Both the position numbers and the translations under genes were made by a program. Below are positions 17,565 through 26,624 of a stretch of DNA of 64,000 bases, piece by piece. How positions within the stretch are numbered: the stretch's first letter is position 1; each line of letters opens with the position of its first letter. The notes beneath the pieces were generated by a model. It saw nothing but the letters and a program-made list of their open reading frames with translations. It did no database searches and was not told where the DNA came from. The stretch comes from Panacagrimonas sp052389915 (GTDB taxonomy: Bacteria; Pseudomonadota; Gammaproteobacteria; Nevskiales; Nevskiaceae): contig JBQTHL010000031.1 of assembly GCA_052389915.1 (NCBI GenBank), positions 186,001 to 250,000 of the forward strand, written 5' to 3'.

Positions 17565-18158
17565 GGATTGTCCTTGGATACCGTCCAGCTTCCGTCCAAG
17601 GACTTAAGGTAGCGCTCCCGGGTCCGCAGGCGCTGCCAGCCGGTGGGCCAGAAATCGATGCGGTCGGGCCGGACCTCGAACGCCCGCCAGGCCGGTACGC
17701 GCGGCACGCTCTGCCAGTTGAAGTGATGCCGAAGCTCGTGGAGGCTGTGCTGCAACTCCTCCGCTTCCGCACCCGTTCGGGTTTGGTCGGAGGCCCAGTG
17801 ACCGAGGCTGGATTCGCGCGGCATTTTGCTCCAGTGCACGTCGGACTCGGTTTCCGACAACAGCACGACCGCGCCCTCGACAATCGCCTGGTAGGACAGG
17901 GCCGGCCAGCGGAAACATAAACCGGCGCGTGGGTTGATCTGCATCTGTAGGCCCTTGCCGGTCTCGGTGTTGGCAAAAAGGATCAGCCAGGAAGGGGCGA
18001 CACGCATGATCTCCACCGTCCTTACCGAGGGTCGCGCGTCGGCACTCGCGGTCGCGAGCGCAGCGCTGCTGGCTTCGTGATCGCCGCGATTGCGCGCCTC
18101 CTCGATCAGGCCGGTCAGCCGGGCAACGCCGTATCAAAAATCGGGCGCTGTCTGCCAC
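17561..18158 (-). pseudogene. Pyridoxamine 5'-phosphate oxidase-like (PPOX) gene with 5' frameshifts
   Basis: The main frame encodes a PPOX split-barrel protein (LTGLIEEARNRGD, then FANTETGKG, NPRAGLCFRWPAL, DFWPTGWQRLRTRERYL). It lacks a start and is preceded in frame by TGA 18136-18134. A GTG at 18158 with a GAGGG ribosome-binding site begins MADSARF in another frame. Two extra T in a five-T run (18136-18140) and one missing base near 18124 would join MADSARFDT and ARLTGLIEEAR into the expected N terminus. The gene is therefore broken, or misread at two places. A short product from the in-frame GTG at 18016 would lack the first 40 or so residues. The family binds FMN or related flavins. Confidence 0.65.
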
Positions 18159-18991
18159 GGTGAGCCCTCGCGGTTTGCTGGCGCACCCAGAATCAGAACG
18201 TCGGCGCGATGTTCTTCGACGGCTTTCAGCAGGCTCGCGAGCGGATCGCCGACACGCACCTCGCTTTTTATCGTCCAGCCCGAGCGTTCCAGCCGCGCCG
18301 CCGCCGCATCGAGCTTGGCCTGTCCCTGCTCGCGCCTTTGCAGTTTGATCGCGGTCACTTGGCGGCGAATGGGCGCCCTGATGGACGAGTGGAAACGCGC
18401 AAGCGAAGTCGGAACGTGCACCGGTTCCACCACGTCGACCAGCATCACGCTGCTACCACGTACAGGATTCAGCGAGTCGAGAAAATCGAGCGCGCGTTCG
18501 GCATTGGCGCAGCCATCGAATCCGAGCACGAAGCGTCGCACCGCCTTCGGCGCCTCGCGCACCACCAGCACGGGACAGGGTGCGTGCGCGGCGATGCTGC
18601 GCGAAACGCTGCCCGCCAACAGCCGACGAAACGTGCCGTGACCGCGCCAGCCGAAGACGATCAGACTCGCCTTGAAGCGCGCCGCCTCGGCGAGAATCGC
18701 GGCCTGGGGCATCGCGTCGACGATGACGACCTTCGGGTCCGGCCACCGCGGCGCCAACACGCTGCGCGCCGCGGCCGCGACCGGCTCGAAATTCTTCTCC
18801 AGTGCGGCGCGAGCTTCTGCGTCGTCGGTCAGCCAGTCCGCATCGACCGGCAGCCAGCTCGTGCGTGCAATGACGGCACGCACGTTCGAAGACTCCGGCC
18901 AGGGGAATCTGGCCACCGAGCAAGCGCCGCCCTGGGCGGCGCGCGAGCCATCGGTTGCAATCAGGATCCGGTGTTGCTTGAGCTTTGCCAC
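18134..18991 (-). CDS. Tandem universal stress protein (UspA), C-terminally truncated
   Basis: The 285-residue protein has two Usp domains (about 3-140 and 150-270). The first has the ATP-binding glycine pattern near GWRGHGTFRRLLAGSVSRS. The second begins RRFVLGFDGC but stops shortly after ADVLILGA, where the G-x9-G(S/T) segment that binds ATP should follow. The final 15 residues (PANREGSPW...) are unrelated and overlap the start of the PPOX gene, so the 3' end was probably lost in a deletion. The start is GTG at 18991 with GGAGG 4 nt upstream; the frame is open further up but antisense-like there. Copy 3 of the shared promoter element lies 36 nt upstream. Confidence 0.85.
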   Translation of the reverse strand: MAKLKQHRILIATDGSRAAQGGACSVARFPWPESSNVRAVIARTSWLPVDADWLTDDAEARAALEKNFEPVAAAARSVLAPRWPDPKVVIVDAMPQAAILAEAARFKASLIVFGWRGHGTFRRLLAGSVSRSIAAHAPCPVLVVREAPKAVRRFVLGFDGCANAERALDFLDSLNPVRGSSVMLVDVVEPVHVPTSLARFHSSIRAPIRRQVTAIKLQRREQGQAKLDAAAARLERSGWTIKSEVRVGDPLASLLKAVEEHRADVLILGAPANREGSPWQTAPDF

Positions 18992-19026
18992 GCGTCCTCC
19001 GGCGGTCGCTCTCGTCAGTCCGTGAG

Positions 19027-19067
19027 TTATCCACGCATTGCACGGTGGCGTCGGTCTGGCAGCGCAC
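19027..19067 (-). promoter_or_regulatory. Copy 3 of the shared GTGCGCTG promoter element (Usp)
   Basis: On the minus strand: GTGCGCTG (19067-19060), CCAG, ACCGAC, a 17-nt spacer and GGATAA(C) ending at 19027. The Usp GTG start is 36 nt further downstream. About 28 of the 41 positions agree with the copy upstream of the REC-PAS-GGDEF-EAL gene. Confidence 0.5.
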
Positions 19068-19101
19068 GCAGCGCGACGCGATGGCACAACGGCGGCGCGT
19101 T

Positions 19102-19776
19102 CTACTGCGGGATTCGGCGCGCCTGAGACCGAAGATAAAAGGTGTGCGCGACTGCAAGCCCCACGCAGATCAACACCGGCAGCGACAACGCCGTGAAACC
19201 GCGATGCAGCCAGGCGACAGCCCCGCCGGTGCCACCGACGAGGAATCCGCTGACCACCAGCACATGCAGCTTGATCCGGCGCGCCTCCACCGGCAGGCCG
19301 CGCAACCAGTGACCGAAGGTGATGCCGAGATCGGTTACGGTGCCGGTGATGTGCGTGGTGCGGATCACCGCGCCACTGTACGTCGACACCATCGCGTTCT
19401 GAACGCCGCAGGCGGCGGAAGCCCAGAGCGCAGCGCTGGCCGAATCGGTCTTGAATCCGATGAGGGCCGCGATCAGCAGCAGCGCTTCGGTGAGCAGGCA
19501 GAAACTGTAGCGCCGGTCGAGCTTGAGCGTGCCGGCCTTGACGATCCAGCCACTCAGCGCGGCGCCGAAAAAGAACGCGAGTATCACCAGCGCCAGGTGC
19601 GCCGCCTGCGCGATATCGCCCTTGGCCAGGTCCAGGCCCAGCCATGAGGCCGAGCCGGTGAGGTGGGAAATGCCCTGCTGCTTCAGGCTCAGCAGGCCCA
19701 CGGCGTTGATGCCGCCGGCGTTGAACGCGAGCAGCCAGGCACCCCATTCAACCCAGGTCGGCAGCTTGCTGGTCAT
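19102..19776 (-). CDS. DUF1275 (YoaK-family) integral membrane protein
   Basis: The 224-residue protein has six or seven predicted helices, with the family features NAGGINAVGLL in helix 1, SHLTGSASWLGLDLA after it, and THITGTVTDLGITFG before the fifth helix. Function is unknown; the family is widespread and often found near stress or transport genes. It lies 94 nt downstream of the P-type ATPase gene on the same strand and 110 nt upstream of Usp, which has its own promoter element. It may be the last gene of the xfp-ackA-ATPase operon. Confidence 0.85.
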   Translation of the reverse strand: MTSKLPTWVEWGAWLLAFNAGGINAVGLLSLKQQGISHLTGSASWLGLDLAKGDIAQAAHLALVILAFFFGAALSGWIVKAGTLKLDRRYSFCLLTEALLLIAALIGFKTDSASAALWASAACGVQNAMVSTYSGAVIRTTHITGTVTDLGITFGHWLRGLPVEARRIKLHVLVVSGFLVGGTGGAVAWLHRGFTALSLPVLICVGLAVAHTFYLRSQARRIPQ

Positions 19777-19870
19777 GGACGCAGAATATCGTGAGCGAGC
19801 CGATCGTCGAAACGCTCTACAGGAATTTGCCGCGGCGCTCAGGAGACCGCATCGACGACTTGCGGACAGT

Positions 19871-22681
19871 TCATCTCCCTCGCGCCCACGCGCGACTCCC
19901 GAGCTTGCGCAACTCGCCGAACCCCAGCACGCCGCTCGCCATTGCCGCGCACAGCAACCACTGCTCGAGCGTCAGCGGCACCGTGTGGAAGGCGAGGTTG
20001 AGAAAAGCGAGATTCACCACCATGACCTGCAACAGCACCGACAGCGCGATCGCGCCCCACAGCCAGGGGTTGACGAACATGTGCGTGAACGAGCTCGCGG
20101 TATCTGAGCGTGCGTTGAAGCAGGTGAACAGGCTGGCGAACACCAGCGTCGTGAAGCCGGCGGTGCGAGCGGTGGCGAAATCCTGATGGCCCTCGATCAG
20201 GCCCGCAGCGATCAGTCCGCCAGGCAGCACGATGTCCATCGTCAGCAAGGTCACCACGGCAATCACCACTCCGATCCCGATCACGTCAGCCCACATGCGA
20301 GAGTCGATCACCCGATCGCTCAGGCGCCGTGGCTTGCGCGCCATGAGGTCTTCGGTGGGCGGGTCGAGGCAGATCGCGAGCGCAGGCGCGGAGTCGGTAA
20401 CCAGATTGATCCACAGGAGCTGCGTCGCGAGCAGCGGCAGCACCACGCCCTCACCCGAGCCGCCGAGCCCGATCACGCCGGCGCCCACCACGCCGAGGAA
20501 CACCGTCAGCACCTCGCCCATGTTCGAGCACAGCAGGTAGCGCAGGAACTTGCGGATGTTGTCGAAGATGGCGCGGCCCTCGCGCACCGCCTCGACGATG
20601 GTGGCGAAGTTGTCGTCGGCCAGAATCATCTTGGCCGCTTCCTTCGTCACCTCGGTTCCGGTCATGCCCATCGCGATGCCGATGTCGGCGGACTTCAGCG
20701 CGGGCGCATCGTTGACGCCGTCGCCGGTCATCGCAACGACATTGCCGTCGGCTTGCAGCGCGTCGACGATGCGCAGCTTGTGCGCGGGCGCCACCCGCGC
20801 GTAGACCGAGGTCTTGCGCACCGCCTGGCGGAACGCCACGTCGGCCAGCGCGTCGAGTTCGACACCCGTCAGCGCGACTGCACCGGCTTCGACGATGCCG
20901 AGATCGGCCGCGATGCGCGCAGCGGTGCGCGGGTGATCGCCGGTGATCATGATCACGCGGATGCCGGCGCGACGGGCTTCGGCGATGGCCAGCGCGGCTT
21001 CTACCCGCGGCGGGTCGATCATGCCGACGGTGCCGACGAAGATCAGATCCCGTTCGAGCGATTCGCTTGACCGGCTGTCTTCGCCCGCTTCGAGCGGGCG
21101 GTAGGCCACGGCCAGGGTACGCAGCGCGGCGTCGGAAAGCGTATCGACGTCCGCCAGCAGTCGTGCACACAGCGCCTCGTCGAGCGCGACGATCTCCATG
21201 CCCATGCGCGCGCGGGTACAGCAATGCAACAGCACGTCGGGCGCGCCCTTGACGATCAGCACGCGAGAGTCGTCGTGTTCATGATCGAGCACGATCACCG
21301 ACATCATCTTGCGTTCGGAAGTGAACGGGATTTCGCCGACGCGCTGGAATCGCTGCTCGCGCCGTTCGCTCACGCCGAGCTTGCGCTCGGCCACCAGAAA
21401 CGCCGCTTCGGTCGGGTCACCGTGAATCTCCCACTCGCCACCCGCGGTCTGGCGCAGGTCGGCGTCGCCGGCCAGGCTACCACCGCTGAGCATCACGATC
21501 TGCTCGGCTTGCAGCGGCCCCGCTCCAAGTGCGGCGCCGTCGTGCCGGACCTCTCCCTCGGGCGCGTAGCCCACGCCGGTCACATCGGTGCGGCCCGAGG
21601 CCGTCGTCACGCGCTCGATGGTCATTTCCGCGCGGGTCAAGGTGCCGGTCTTGTCGGAGGCGATGACCGAGGCCGAGCCCAGCGTCTCCACCGACGAGAG
21701 TTTCTTGACGATGGCGCGGTGCCTGGCCATGCGCTGTACGCCGAGAGCCAACACCACCGACAGAATCGCCGGCAGTCCCTCGGGCACCGCCGCCACCGCC
21801 AGCGAGACGCCGAGCAGCAGCACGTCGATGACATCGGCCACGCCGCGGATGTCGGAGATCAGCAGGATGGTGGTCACCACCACGAGCGCGATAACCACGA
21901 CTGCAATGCCCAGCATGCGCCCGATGCGCCCGACTTCCTTCTCTAGCGGCGTCGGTTCTTCCACTGTGGCTTCGAGCATGGCGGCGATAGCGCCCATCTC
22001 CGTCGCCATTCCGGTCGCCGTGATGATGCAGCGACCGGTGCCCTGCGCCACCGCCGTGCCCTTGAAGACCATGTTCAGCCGGTCGCCGACCTCTGCGGAA
22101 TTGGGCAGCGTCGCCGCGTCCTTCAGCACCGCTTCGCTCTCGCCTGTCAGCGAGGCTTCGTGCACGCGCAGCGAACTAGCCTGATTCAAGCGCGCGTCCG
22201 CACCCACGGCGTCGCCTTCGCCGAGCACGAGCACGTCCCCGCACACCAGTTCACTGCTGGGAACGCGCAGCACCTGCCCGTCACGCAGGACGGCGGAAGT
22301 GACGGCCGTCATCCGCGCCAGCGCGGCCACGGCGTTCTCGGCTTTGGCTTCCTGCACGTAGCCGAGGACCGCGTTGAGCAGGACCACGATTCCGATCACG
22401 ATCGCATCCACCGGCCAACCCTCACCGCCCTCGATAGCCCAGGCAACAAGCGCGATGACGACGGCGGCCAGCAACAGATAAACGAGCGGATCCTGGAAGT
22501 GCGACAGCGCGCGACGCCAGGCCGGAGTGCGCGGCGCCGCGCGCAGTTCGTTGGCGCCGTTTTCGGCGAGCCGCCGCGCGGCTTCCTGCGAGGTCAGGCC
22601 GTGTTCGAGATCGGCCCCGAACGTCCTTGCCACCTCGTCGGCATTCTTGAGCGACGGGTCGTCCGCCGCGACGGTCGCCAT
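19871..22681 (-). CDS. P2-type cation-transporting ATPase (Ca2+/Na+-type, CtpF/PMA1-like)
   Basis: The 936-residue inner-membrane pump has an N-terminal cation-ATPase domain (about 10-75), an actuator domain with LTGES (179-182), the PEGLP motif in M4 (300-304), the phosphorylated Asp in SDKTGTLTR (D343) and the hinge GDGVNDAPALK, followed by six C-terminal helices. It belongs to the P2A/P2B calcium or alkali-cation group, but the transported ion cannot be settled from motifs. The ATG at 22681 overlaps the acetate kinase stop (TGATG), so an upstream in-frame extension is rejected. Coupling to ackA ties ATP use to the ATP-producing step. Confidence 0.9.
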   Translation of the reverse strand: MATVAADDPSLKNADEVARTFGADLEHGLTSQEAARRLAENGANELRAAPRTPAWRRALSHFQDPLVYLLLAAVVIALVAWAIEGGEGWPVDAIVIGIVVLLNAVLGYVQEAKAENAVAALARMTAVTSAVLRDGQVLRVPSSELVCGDVLVLGEGDAVGADARLNQASSLRVHEASLTGESEAVLKDAATLPNSAEVGDRLNMVFKGTAVAQGTGRCIITATGMATEMGAIAAMLEATVEEPTPLEKEVGRIGRMLGIAVVVIALVVVTTILLISDIRGVADVIDVLLLGVSLAVAAVPEGLPAILSVVLALGVQRMARHRAIVKKLSSVETLGSASVIASDKTGTLTRAEMTIERVTTASGRTDVTGVGYAPEGEVRHDGAALGAGPLQAEQIVMLSGGSLAGDADLRQTAGGEWEIHGDPTEAAFLVAERKLGVSERREQRFQRVGEIPFTSERKMMSVIVLDHEHDDSRVLIVKGAPDVLLHCCTRARMGMEIVALDEALCARLLADVDTLSDAALRTLAVAYRPLEAGEDSRSSESLERDLIFVGTVGMIDPPRVEAALAIAEARRAGIRVIMITGDHPRTAARIAADLGIVEAGAVALTGVELDALADVAFRQAVRKTSVYARVAPAHKLRIVDALQADGNVVAMTGDGVNDAPALKSADIGIAMGMTGTEVTKEAAKMILADDNFATIVEAVREGRAIFDNIRKFLRYLLCSNMGEVLTVFLGVVGAGVIGLGGSGEGVVLPLLATQLLWINLVTDSAPALAICLDPPTEDLMARKPRRLSDRVIDSRMWADVIGIGVVIAVVTLLTMDIVLPGGLIAAGLIEGHQDFATARTAGFTTLVFASLFTCFNARSDTASSFTHMFVNPWLWGAIALSVLLQVMVVNLAFLNLAFHTVPLTLEQWLLCAAMASGVLGFGELRKLGSRAWARGR

Positions 22682-23733
22682 CAGGAAGCTTCCTGCGAGG
22701 CCAGCGCCCAGGCGTGGCGCGCGATCTGCTCGTCTTCCTGCGAGGGCAGCACCCGCACGGCGAGTTGCCCGATCCAGGACAGCCCCTCGCAAATCGTGGC
22801 GCGAATGCTCGCGTGGTTTTCGCCGATGCCGCCGGCGAACACCAGCAGGTCCACGCCATCGAGCACCGCGATCATCGCGGCGATCTGCTTGCGCACCGAA
22901 TAGCAGAACATCTCGATGGCCAGCCGCGCATCGGCGTTCGACTTGGCTGCCTCGTGCAGTTGACGCATATCGCTGGCGAGGCCCGAGACGCCGAGCAGGC
23001 CGGAGCGGTGATCGATCAATTGTTCGAGCGTCGCGGCGTCGACCTTCTTCTCGCGCATCAGGTACAGCAGCACGCCCGGGTCGAGATCGCCGCTGCGCGT
23101 GCCCATCATCACGCCGCCGCTCGGGGTCATGCCCATGCTGGTATCGATAGAGCGTCCATCCCTGATCGCGGTGATGCTGGCGCCGTTGCCGAGATGCGCG
23201 ACCACCAGGCGCCGCGGCAGATTCGATCCGAGTTGCTGCACGATCGATTCGCAGGACAGGCCGTGAAATCCGTAGCGCTGGATGCCTTCGGCTTGTAGTT
23301 CTTTGTCGATCGGCAGCACGCGCGCCACGTCTGGTAGCGCGGCGTGAAACTGGGTGTCGAAACAGGCCACCTGCGGTACGCCAGGAAATTGTGTTTGCGC
23401 GAAGCGGATGAGCGACAGCGCCGCGGGTACATGCAGCGGCGCGAAGGCAATGGCCGCTTCGAGTTGCTGCAGGACCGCATCGTCGATGAGGCAGTGCTGC
23501 CGCAGCTTCGGTCCGCCGTGCACGATGCGATGTCCGATGACGTCGGGCGCAGGCAGCTTCGCGTCGGAAAGAAGTTGCTCGATGCGAGTGGTTGCGTCCG
23601 CCGGGTCGAGCGTCTCAGACAGCAGCTTCTCGCTGCGTGAAGCGTCGACACGATACAAGCCGAACTTGAGCGAGGACGAGCCGCTGTTGAGCGCCAGGAT
23701 GAGCCGGGTGTTCAAGGCGCCTGTCGCGGGCAT
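22681..23733 (-). CDS. ackA: Acetate kinase
   Basis: The 350-residue enzyme converts acetyl phosphate and ADP to acetate and ATP. Visible motifs are LNSGSSSLKFGLY at the N terminus, HRIVHGG, HLGNGASI, the RSGDLDPG segment and FAGGIGEN. It is shorter than the usual 395-400 residues, mostly through loop deletions, as in other phosphoketolase-linked acetate kinases. The apparent start MPATGALNTRL lies inside a REP element whose AGGAG acts as a ribosome-binding site 6 nt upstream; a TTG at 23715 is the alternative start closer to the conserved core. Phosphoketolase upstream supplies acetyl phosphate. Confidence 0.92.
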   Translation of the reverse strand: MPATGALNTRLILALNSGSSSLKFGLYRVDASRSEKLLSETLDPADATTRIEQLLSDAKLPAPDVIGHRIVHGGPKLRQHCLIDDAVLQQLEAAIAFAPLHVPAALSLIRFAQTQFPGVPQVACFDTQFHAALPDVARVLPIDKELQAEGIQRYGFHGLSCESIVQQLGSNLPRRLVVAHLGNGASITAIRDGRSIDTSMGMTPSGGVMMGTRSGDLDPGVLLYLMREKKVDAATLEQLIDHRSGLLGVSGLASDMRQLHEAAKSNADARLAIEMFCYSVRKQIAAMIAVLDGVDLLVFAGGIGENHASIRATICEGLSWIGQLAVRVLPSQEDEQIARHAWALASQEAS

Positions 23734-23746
23734 GGCCCGCTCCTAC
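23723..23746. repeat. REP element overlapping the ackA start
   Basis: On the minus strand it begins GTAGGAGCGGGCC, then ATG, then CCCGCGAC. The ends of the GGGC/GCCC stem surround the ATG used by ackA. The same unit occurs twice as an inverted pair at 51484-51546. GTAG-headed REP sequences of this kind are typical of Xanthomonadaceae and pseudomonads and are mobilised by RAYT transposases. Confidence 0.7.
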
Positions 23747-23835
23747 AGGTGTCGGGTTCCGTAGGAGCTGGCAGCGCGCGGGTGCGCGCCGTTATCGCGG
23801 AACAAACGGATGCTCTCTTGTGCCATGCCGTCCCC

Positions 23836-23906
23836 GGTGGATGCGCTTCGCTTATCCACCTTACGCTGCGCCGGCCTGTAGGATGGATAAGCGAAGCGCA
23901 TCCACC
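23836..23906. repeat. Large palindrome in the xfp-ackA gap
   Basis: GGTGGATGCGCTTCGCTTAT at 23836-23855 (ending CCACC at 23860) is repeated in inverse orientation at about 23882-23906, separated by some 20 nt. Each arm is itself palindromic at its ends (GGTGGAT/ATCCACC). It lies between phosphoketolase and acetate kinase in the same transcript, where it could form a stable hairpin that changes mRNA stability or the ratio of the two enzymes. The sequence type is a common dispersed intergenic repeat. Confidence 0.7.
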
Positions 23907-23968
23907 ATCCCAGGCCAAGGTGTCGCGTAATCCTTGTTTGATGACGCGCCATGCCCGCGACCGTGCGC

Positions 23969-26344
23969 TCACGCCGCCCAGCGCCAATCCCGAACCTCCG
24001 GCAGATCGTCGCCGTGCTCGCCGATGTAAAGCTTGTGCCGTTCCATCGTCGTCCAGTAGCGCGCGGTCGCCATTTCGATCTGGTCGCTGAGGCGCGGAAT
24101 TCGCCGGATGGCGTCCAGCGCGAGCTGGTAACGGTCGAGGTTGTTCAACACCACCATGTCGAACAGGGTCGTGGTGCTGCCTTCCTCGCGATAACCGCGC
24201 ACGTGGATGTTGGCGTGGTTGTGCCGCTTGTAGACCAGCTTGTGAATCAGCGCGGGATAGCCGTGAAAGGCAAAGATCACCGGCCGGTCGGTGGTGAACA
24301 TCGCATCGAACTCGTGATCCTCCAGCCCATGCGGATGCTCGGCCTGCGGCTGAAGCACCATCAGGTCCACCACGTTGACGACTCGGATGCGGATGCCTGG
24401 AACGTACTCGCGTAGCAAAGTTACGGCGGCGAGCGTCTCGACCGTCGGCACGTCGCCGGCGCAGGCCATGACCACGTCGGGGCCGGCCTCGTCGTGGGCG
24501 ACTTCGTTGCCGGCCCAATACCAGATGCCTGCACCGATGGTGCAGTGGCGAACCGCCGCGTCCATGTCCAGCCACTGCCATTCCGGCGCCTTGCCGGCGA
24601 CGATCACGTTGACGTAATTGCGGCTGCGCAGGCAGTGATCCGCCACCGACAGCAGGCAGTTGGCGTCGGGCGGCAGGTAGATGCGCACGACGTCGGACTT
24701 CTTGTTGGCCACATGATCGATAAAGCCCGGGTCCTGGTGCGAGAAGCCGTTGTGGTCCTGCTGCCACACATGCGAGCTGAGCAGGTAGTTCAGCGAGGCG
24801 ATCGGCTTGCGCCAGGGAATTTGCTTGCTCACCTTCAGCCATTTGGCGTGCTGGTTGAGCATGGAATCGACGATGTGGATGAAGGCCTCGTAACACGAGA
24901 ACAGGCCGTGCCGCCCGGTCAGCAGATAGCCTTCGAGCCAGCCTTGGCAAAGGTGCTCGCTCAGCACTTCCATCACGCGTCCGTCAACGGAAAGATCCGT
25001 GTCGTTGGGTTCGACCTCTGCCATCCACTGTTTGCCGGAGACCTCGTAGATCGCCTGCAGGCGGTTCGACGCTGTTTCGTCCGGACCGAAGACGCGGAAG
25101 TTCTGCTTGTCGAGATTGAGCTTCATCACATCGCGCAGAAACGTGCCGAGCACGCGCGTCGCCTCGGCCTTCACGCCGCCCGGCTTGGAGACCGCCACGG
25201 CGTAAGCACGAAACGGCGGCATGGCCAGCGACTGCATCAGCACGCCGCCGTTGGCATGCGGATTGGAACCCATGCGGCGCTGGCCGGTGGGCGCGAGCGC
25301 CGCAAGCTCTTCGAAAAACTTGCCGCGTTCGTCGAACAACTCGCACGGCCGGTAGCTCTGCATCCAGGCTTCCAGTTGTGCGATGTGTTCGGGATTCCTG
25401 AAATCCGAGATCGGCACCTGGTGCGAGCGCCAGTGTCCCTCCACCGGCTTGCCGTCCACGAGCTTCGGCCCGGTCCAGCCCTTGGGCGTGCGGAACACGA
25501 TCATCGGCCACCGCGGACGCTGCGGCTTTTGCGCATTCATCCTTGAACGAGCGGAGCTTTGAATCCGGCGAATCTGCGCGAGGATCGTATCGCGCGTGGC
25601 GGCGAGACTCTGGTGCACGAGCATCGGGTCGTCGCCCTCGACGAAATGCGGCTCGTAGCCGTAGCCGTGCATCAGCGCGGTCAGTTCCTCGCGGCCGATG
25701 CGGGCCAGCACCGTCGGGTTGGCGATCTTGAAACCGTTGAGATGCAGAATCGGCAGCACCGTGCCGTCGCGCGCGGGATTGAGGAATTTGTTCGAGTGCC
25801 AACTCGCGGCCAGCGCGCCGGTTTCGGCCTCGCCGTCGCCAATCACGCAGGCGCAGATCAGATCGGGATTGTCGAACACGGCACCGAAGGCGTGGGCCAG
25901 CGAATAACCCAGCTCGCCGCCCTCGTGAATCGAGCCCGGTGTTTCCGGCGAAACATGGCTGGGAATACCGTTCGGCCAGGAGAACTGGCGGAACAGCCGC
26001 GCCATGCCTTCGGCGCTGCGCTCGATGGCCGGGTAGTGCTCGGTGTACGAGCCTTCGAGATAGGTCTGCGCCACCAGTCCCGGCCCGCCATGACCCGGCC
26101 CGGTGACATAGATCATGTTCAGGTCATGATTCCGGATCAGCCGATTGAGATGCACGTACAGAAAATTAAGGCCAGGTGTGGTCCCCCAGTGGCCGAGCAG
26201 ACGCGCCTTGATGTGTTCGAGCCTGAGCGGCTCCTTCAGCAGCGGGTTGTCGCGCAGGTAGATCTGTCCGACCGAAAGATAATTCGATGCGCGCCAGTAG
26301 GCGTGCATCTTCCGGAGCAGGTCGGGTGACAGGGGATCGGGCAT
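23969..26344 (-). CDS. xfp: Phosphoketolase (xylulose/fructose 6-phosphate)
   Basis: The 791-residue thiamine diphosphate enzyme splits xylulose 5-phosphate (and often fructose 6-phosphate) with phosphate into acetyl phosphate plus an aldose phosphate. Visible features are the N-terminal XFP domain with YVTGPGHGGPG and SYTEHYP, the TPP-binding IGDGEAETGALA, and the central and C-terminal XFP domains. Length matches the family (about 790-825). It follows the 54-residue small protein by 51 nt and precedes ackA. Together with transaldolase these form a bypass that yields ATP without pyruvate dehydrogenase. Confidence 0.95.
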   Translation of the reverse strand: MPDPLSPDLLRKMHAYWRASNYLSVGQIYLRDNPLLKEPLRLEHIKARLLGHWGTTPGLNFLYVHLNRLIRNHDLNMIYVTGPGHGGPGLVAQTYLEGSYTEHYPAIERSAEGMARLFRQFSWPNGIPSHVSPETPGSIHEGGELGYSLAHAFGAVFDNPDLICACVIGDGEAETGALAASWHSNKFLNPARDGTVLPILHLNGFKIANPTVLARIGREELTALMHGYGYEPHFVEGDDPMLVHQSLAATRDTILAQIRRIQSSARSRMNAQKPQRPRWPMIVFRTPKGWTGPKLVDGKPVEGHWRSHQVPISDFRNPEHIAQLEAWMQSYRPCELFDERGKFFEELAALAPTGQRRMGSNPHANGGVLMQSLAMPPFRAYAVAVSKPGGVKAEATRVLGTFLRDVMKLNLDKQNFRVFGPDETASNRLQAIYEVSGKQWMAEVEPNDTDLSVDGRVMEVLSEHLCQGWLEGYLLTGRHGLFSCYEAFIHIVDSMLNQHAKWLKVSKQIPWRKPIASLNYLLSSHVWQQDHNGFSHQDPGFIDHVANKKSDVVRIYLPPDANCLLSVADHCLRSRNYVNVIVAGKAPEWQWLDMDAAVRHCTIGAGIWYWAGNEVAHDEAGPDVVMACAGDVPTVETLAAVTLLREYVPGIRIRVVNVVDLMVLQPQAEHPHGLEDHEFDAMFTTDRPVIFAFHGYPALIHKLVYKRHNHANIHVRGYREEGSTTTLFDMVVLNNLDRYQLALDAIRRIPRLSDQIEMATARYWTTMERHKLYIGEHGDDLPEVRDWRWAA

Positions 26345-26395
26345 CAGGGGTTCCGGAGGGACAAGCTGGGGTGCGCAACGCGACCCCAGAACACG

Positions 26396-26560
26396 CTACT
26401 TCTTGGTCACGTCCTCGACGTTGGCGATACCGGATTGCAGTTTCGGCTCGGTCTTGAGGCTGTTGAGAAAGTAAGGCCTCTTCGGATCCTGCTTCTTGAT
26501 GTCGGCGTTGTTGGTGCGGTCGTCCTTCGGTTCCAGCGTGGGCGCTTTCTGCTTGTTCAT
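26396..26560 (-). CDS. Small charged protein leading the phosphoketolase operon
   Basis: A 54-residue ORF starts MNKQKAPTLEPKDD at 26560 and ends VEDVTKK before TAG 26396-26398. An AGGAGA sequence lies 4-5 nt upstream of the ATG. The product is Lys/Asp/Glu-rich with few hydrophobic residues, apart from a central PYFLNSLKTEPKLQSGI segment, and is probably disordered or a small binding protein. It is the first gene after promoter copy 4 and precedes xfp by 51 nt. I do not recognise a family. The strong ribosome-binding site and operon position argue that it is a real gene. Confidence 0.65.
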   Translation of the reverse strand: MNKQKAPTLEPKDDRTNNADIKKQDPKRPYFLNSLKTEPKLQSGIANVEDVTKK

Positions 26561-26624
26561 GGGTTCTCCTGATGTAGGGAGCGACGGAATCGCCGCACGC
26601 GAAGTTCAAAGACTCCTCCCCATG

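Noticed and set aside
18992..19747. Upstream extension of the Usp frame
   Set aside because: It overlaps the DUF1275 gene out of phase; GTG 18991 has GGAGG at proper spacing and starts the Usp fold.
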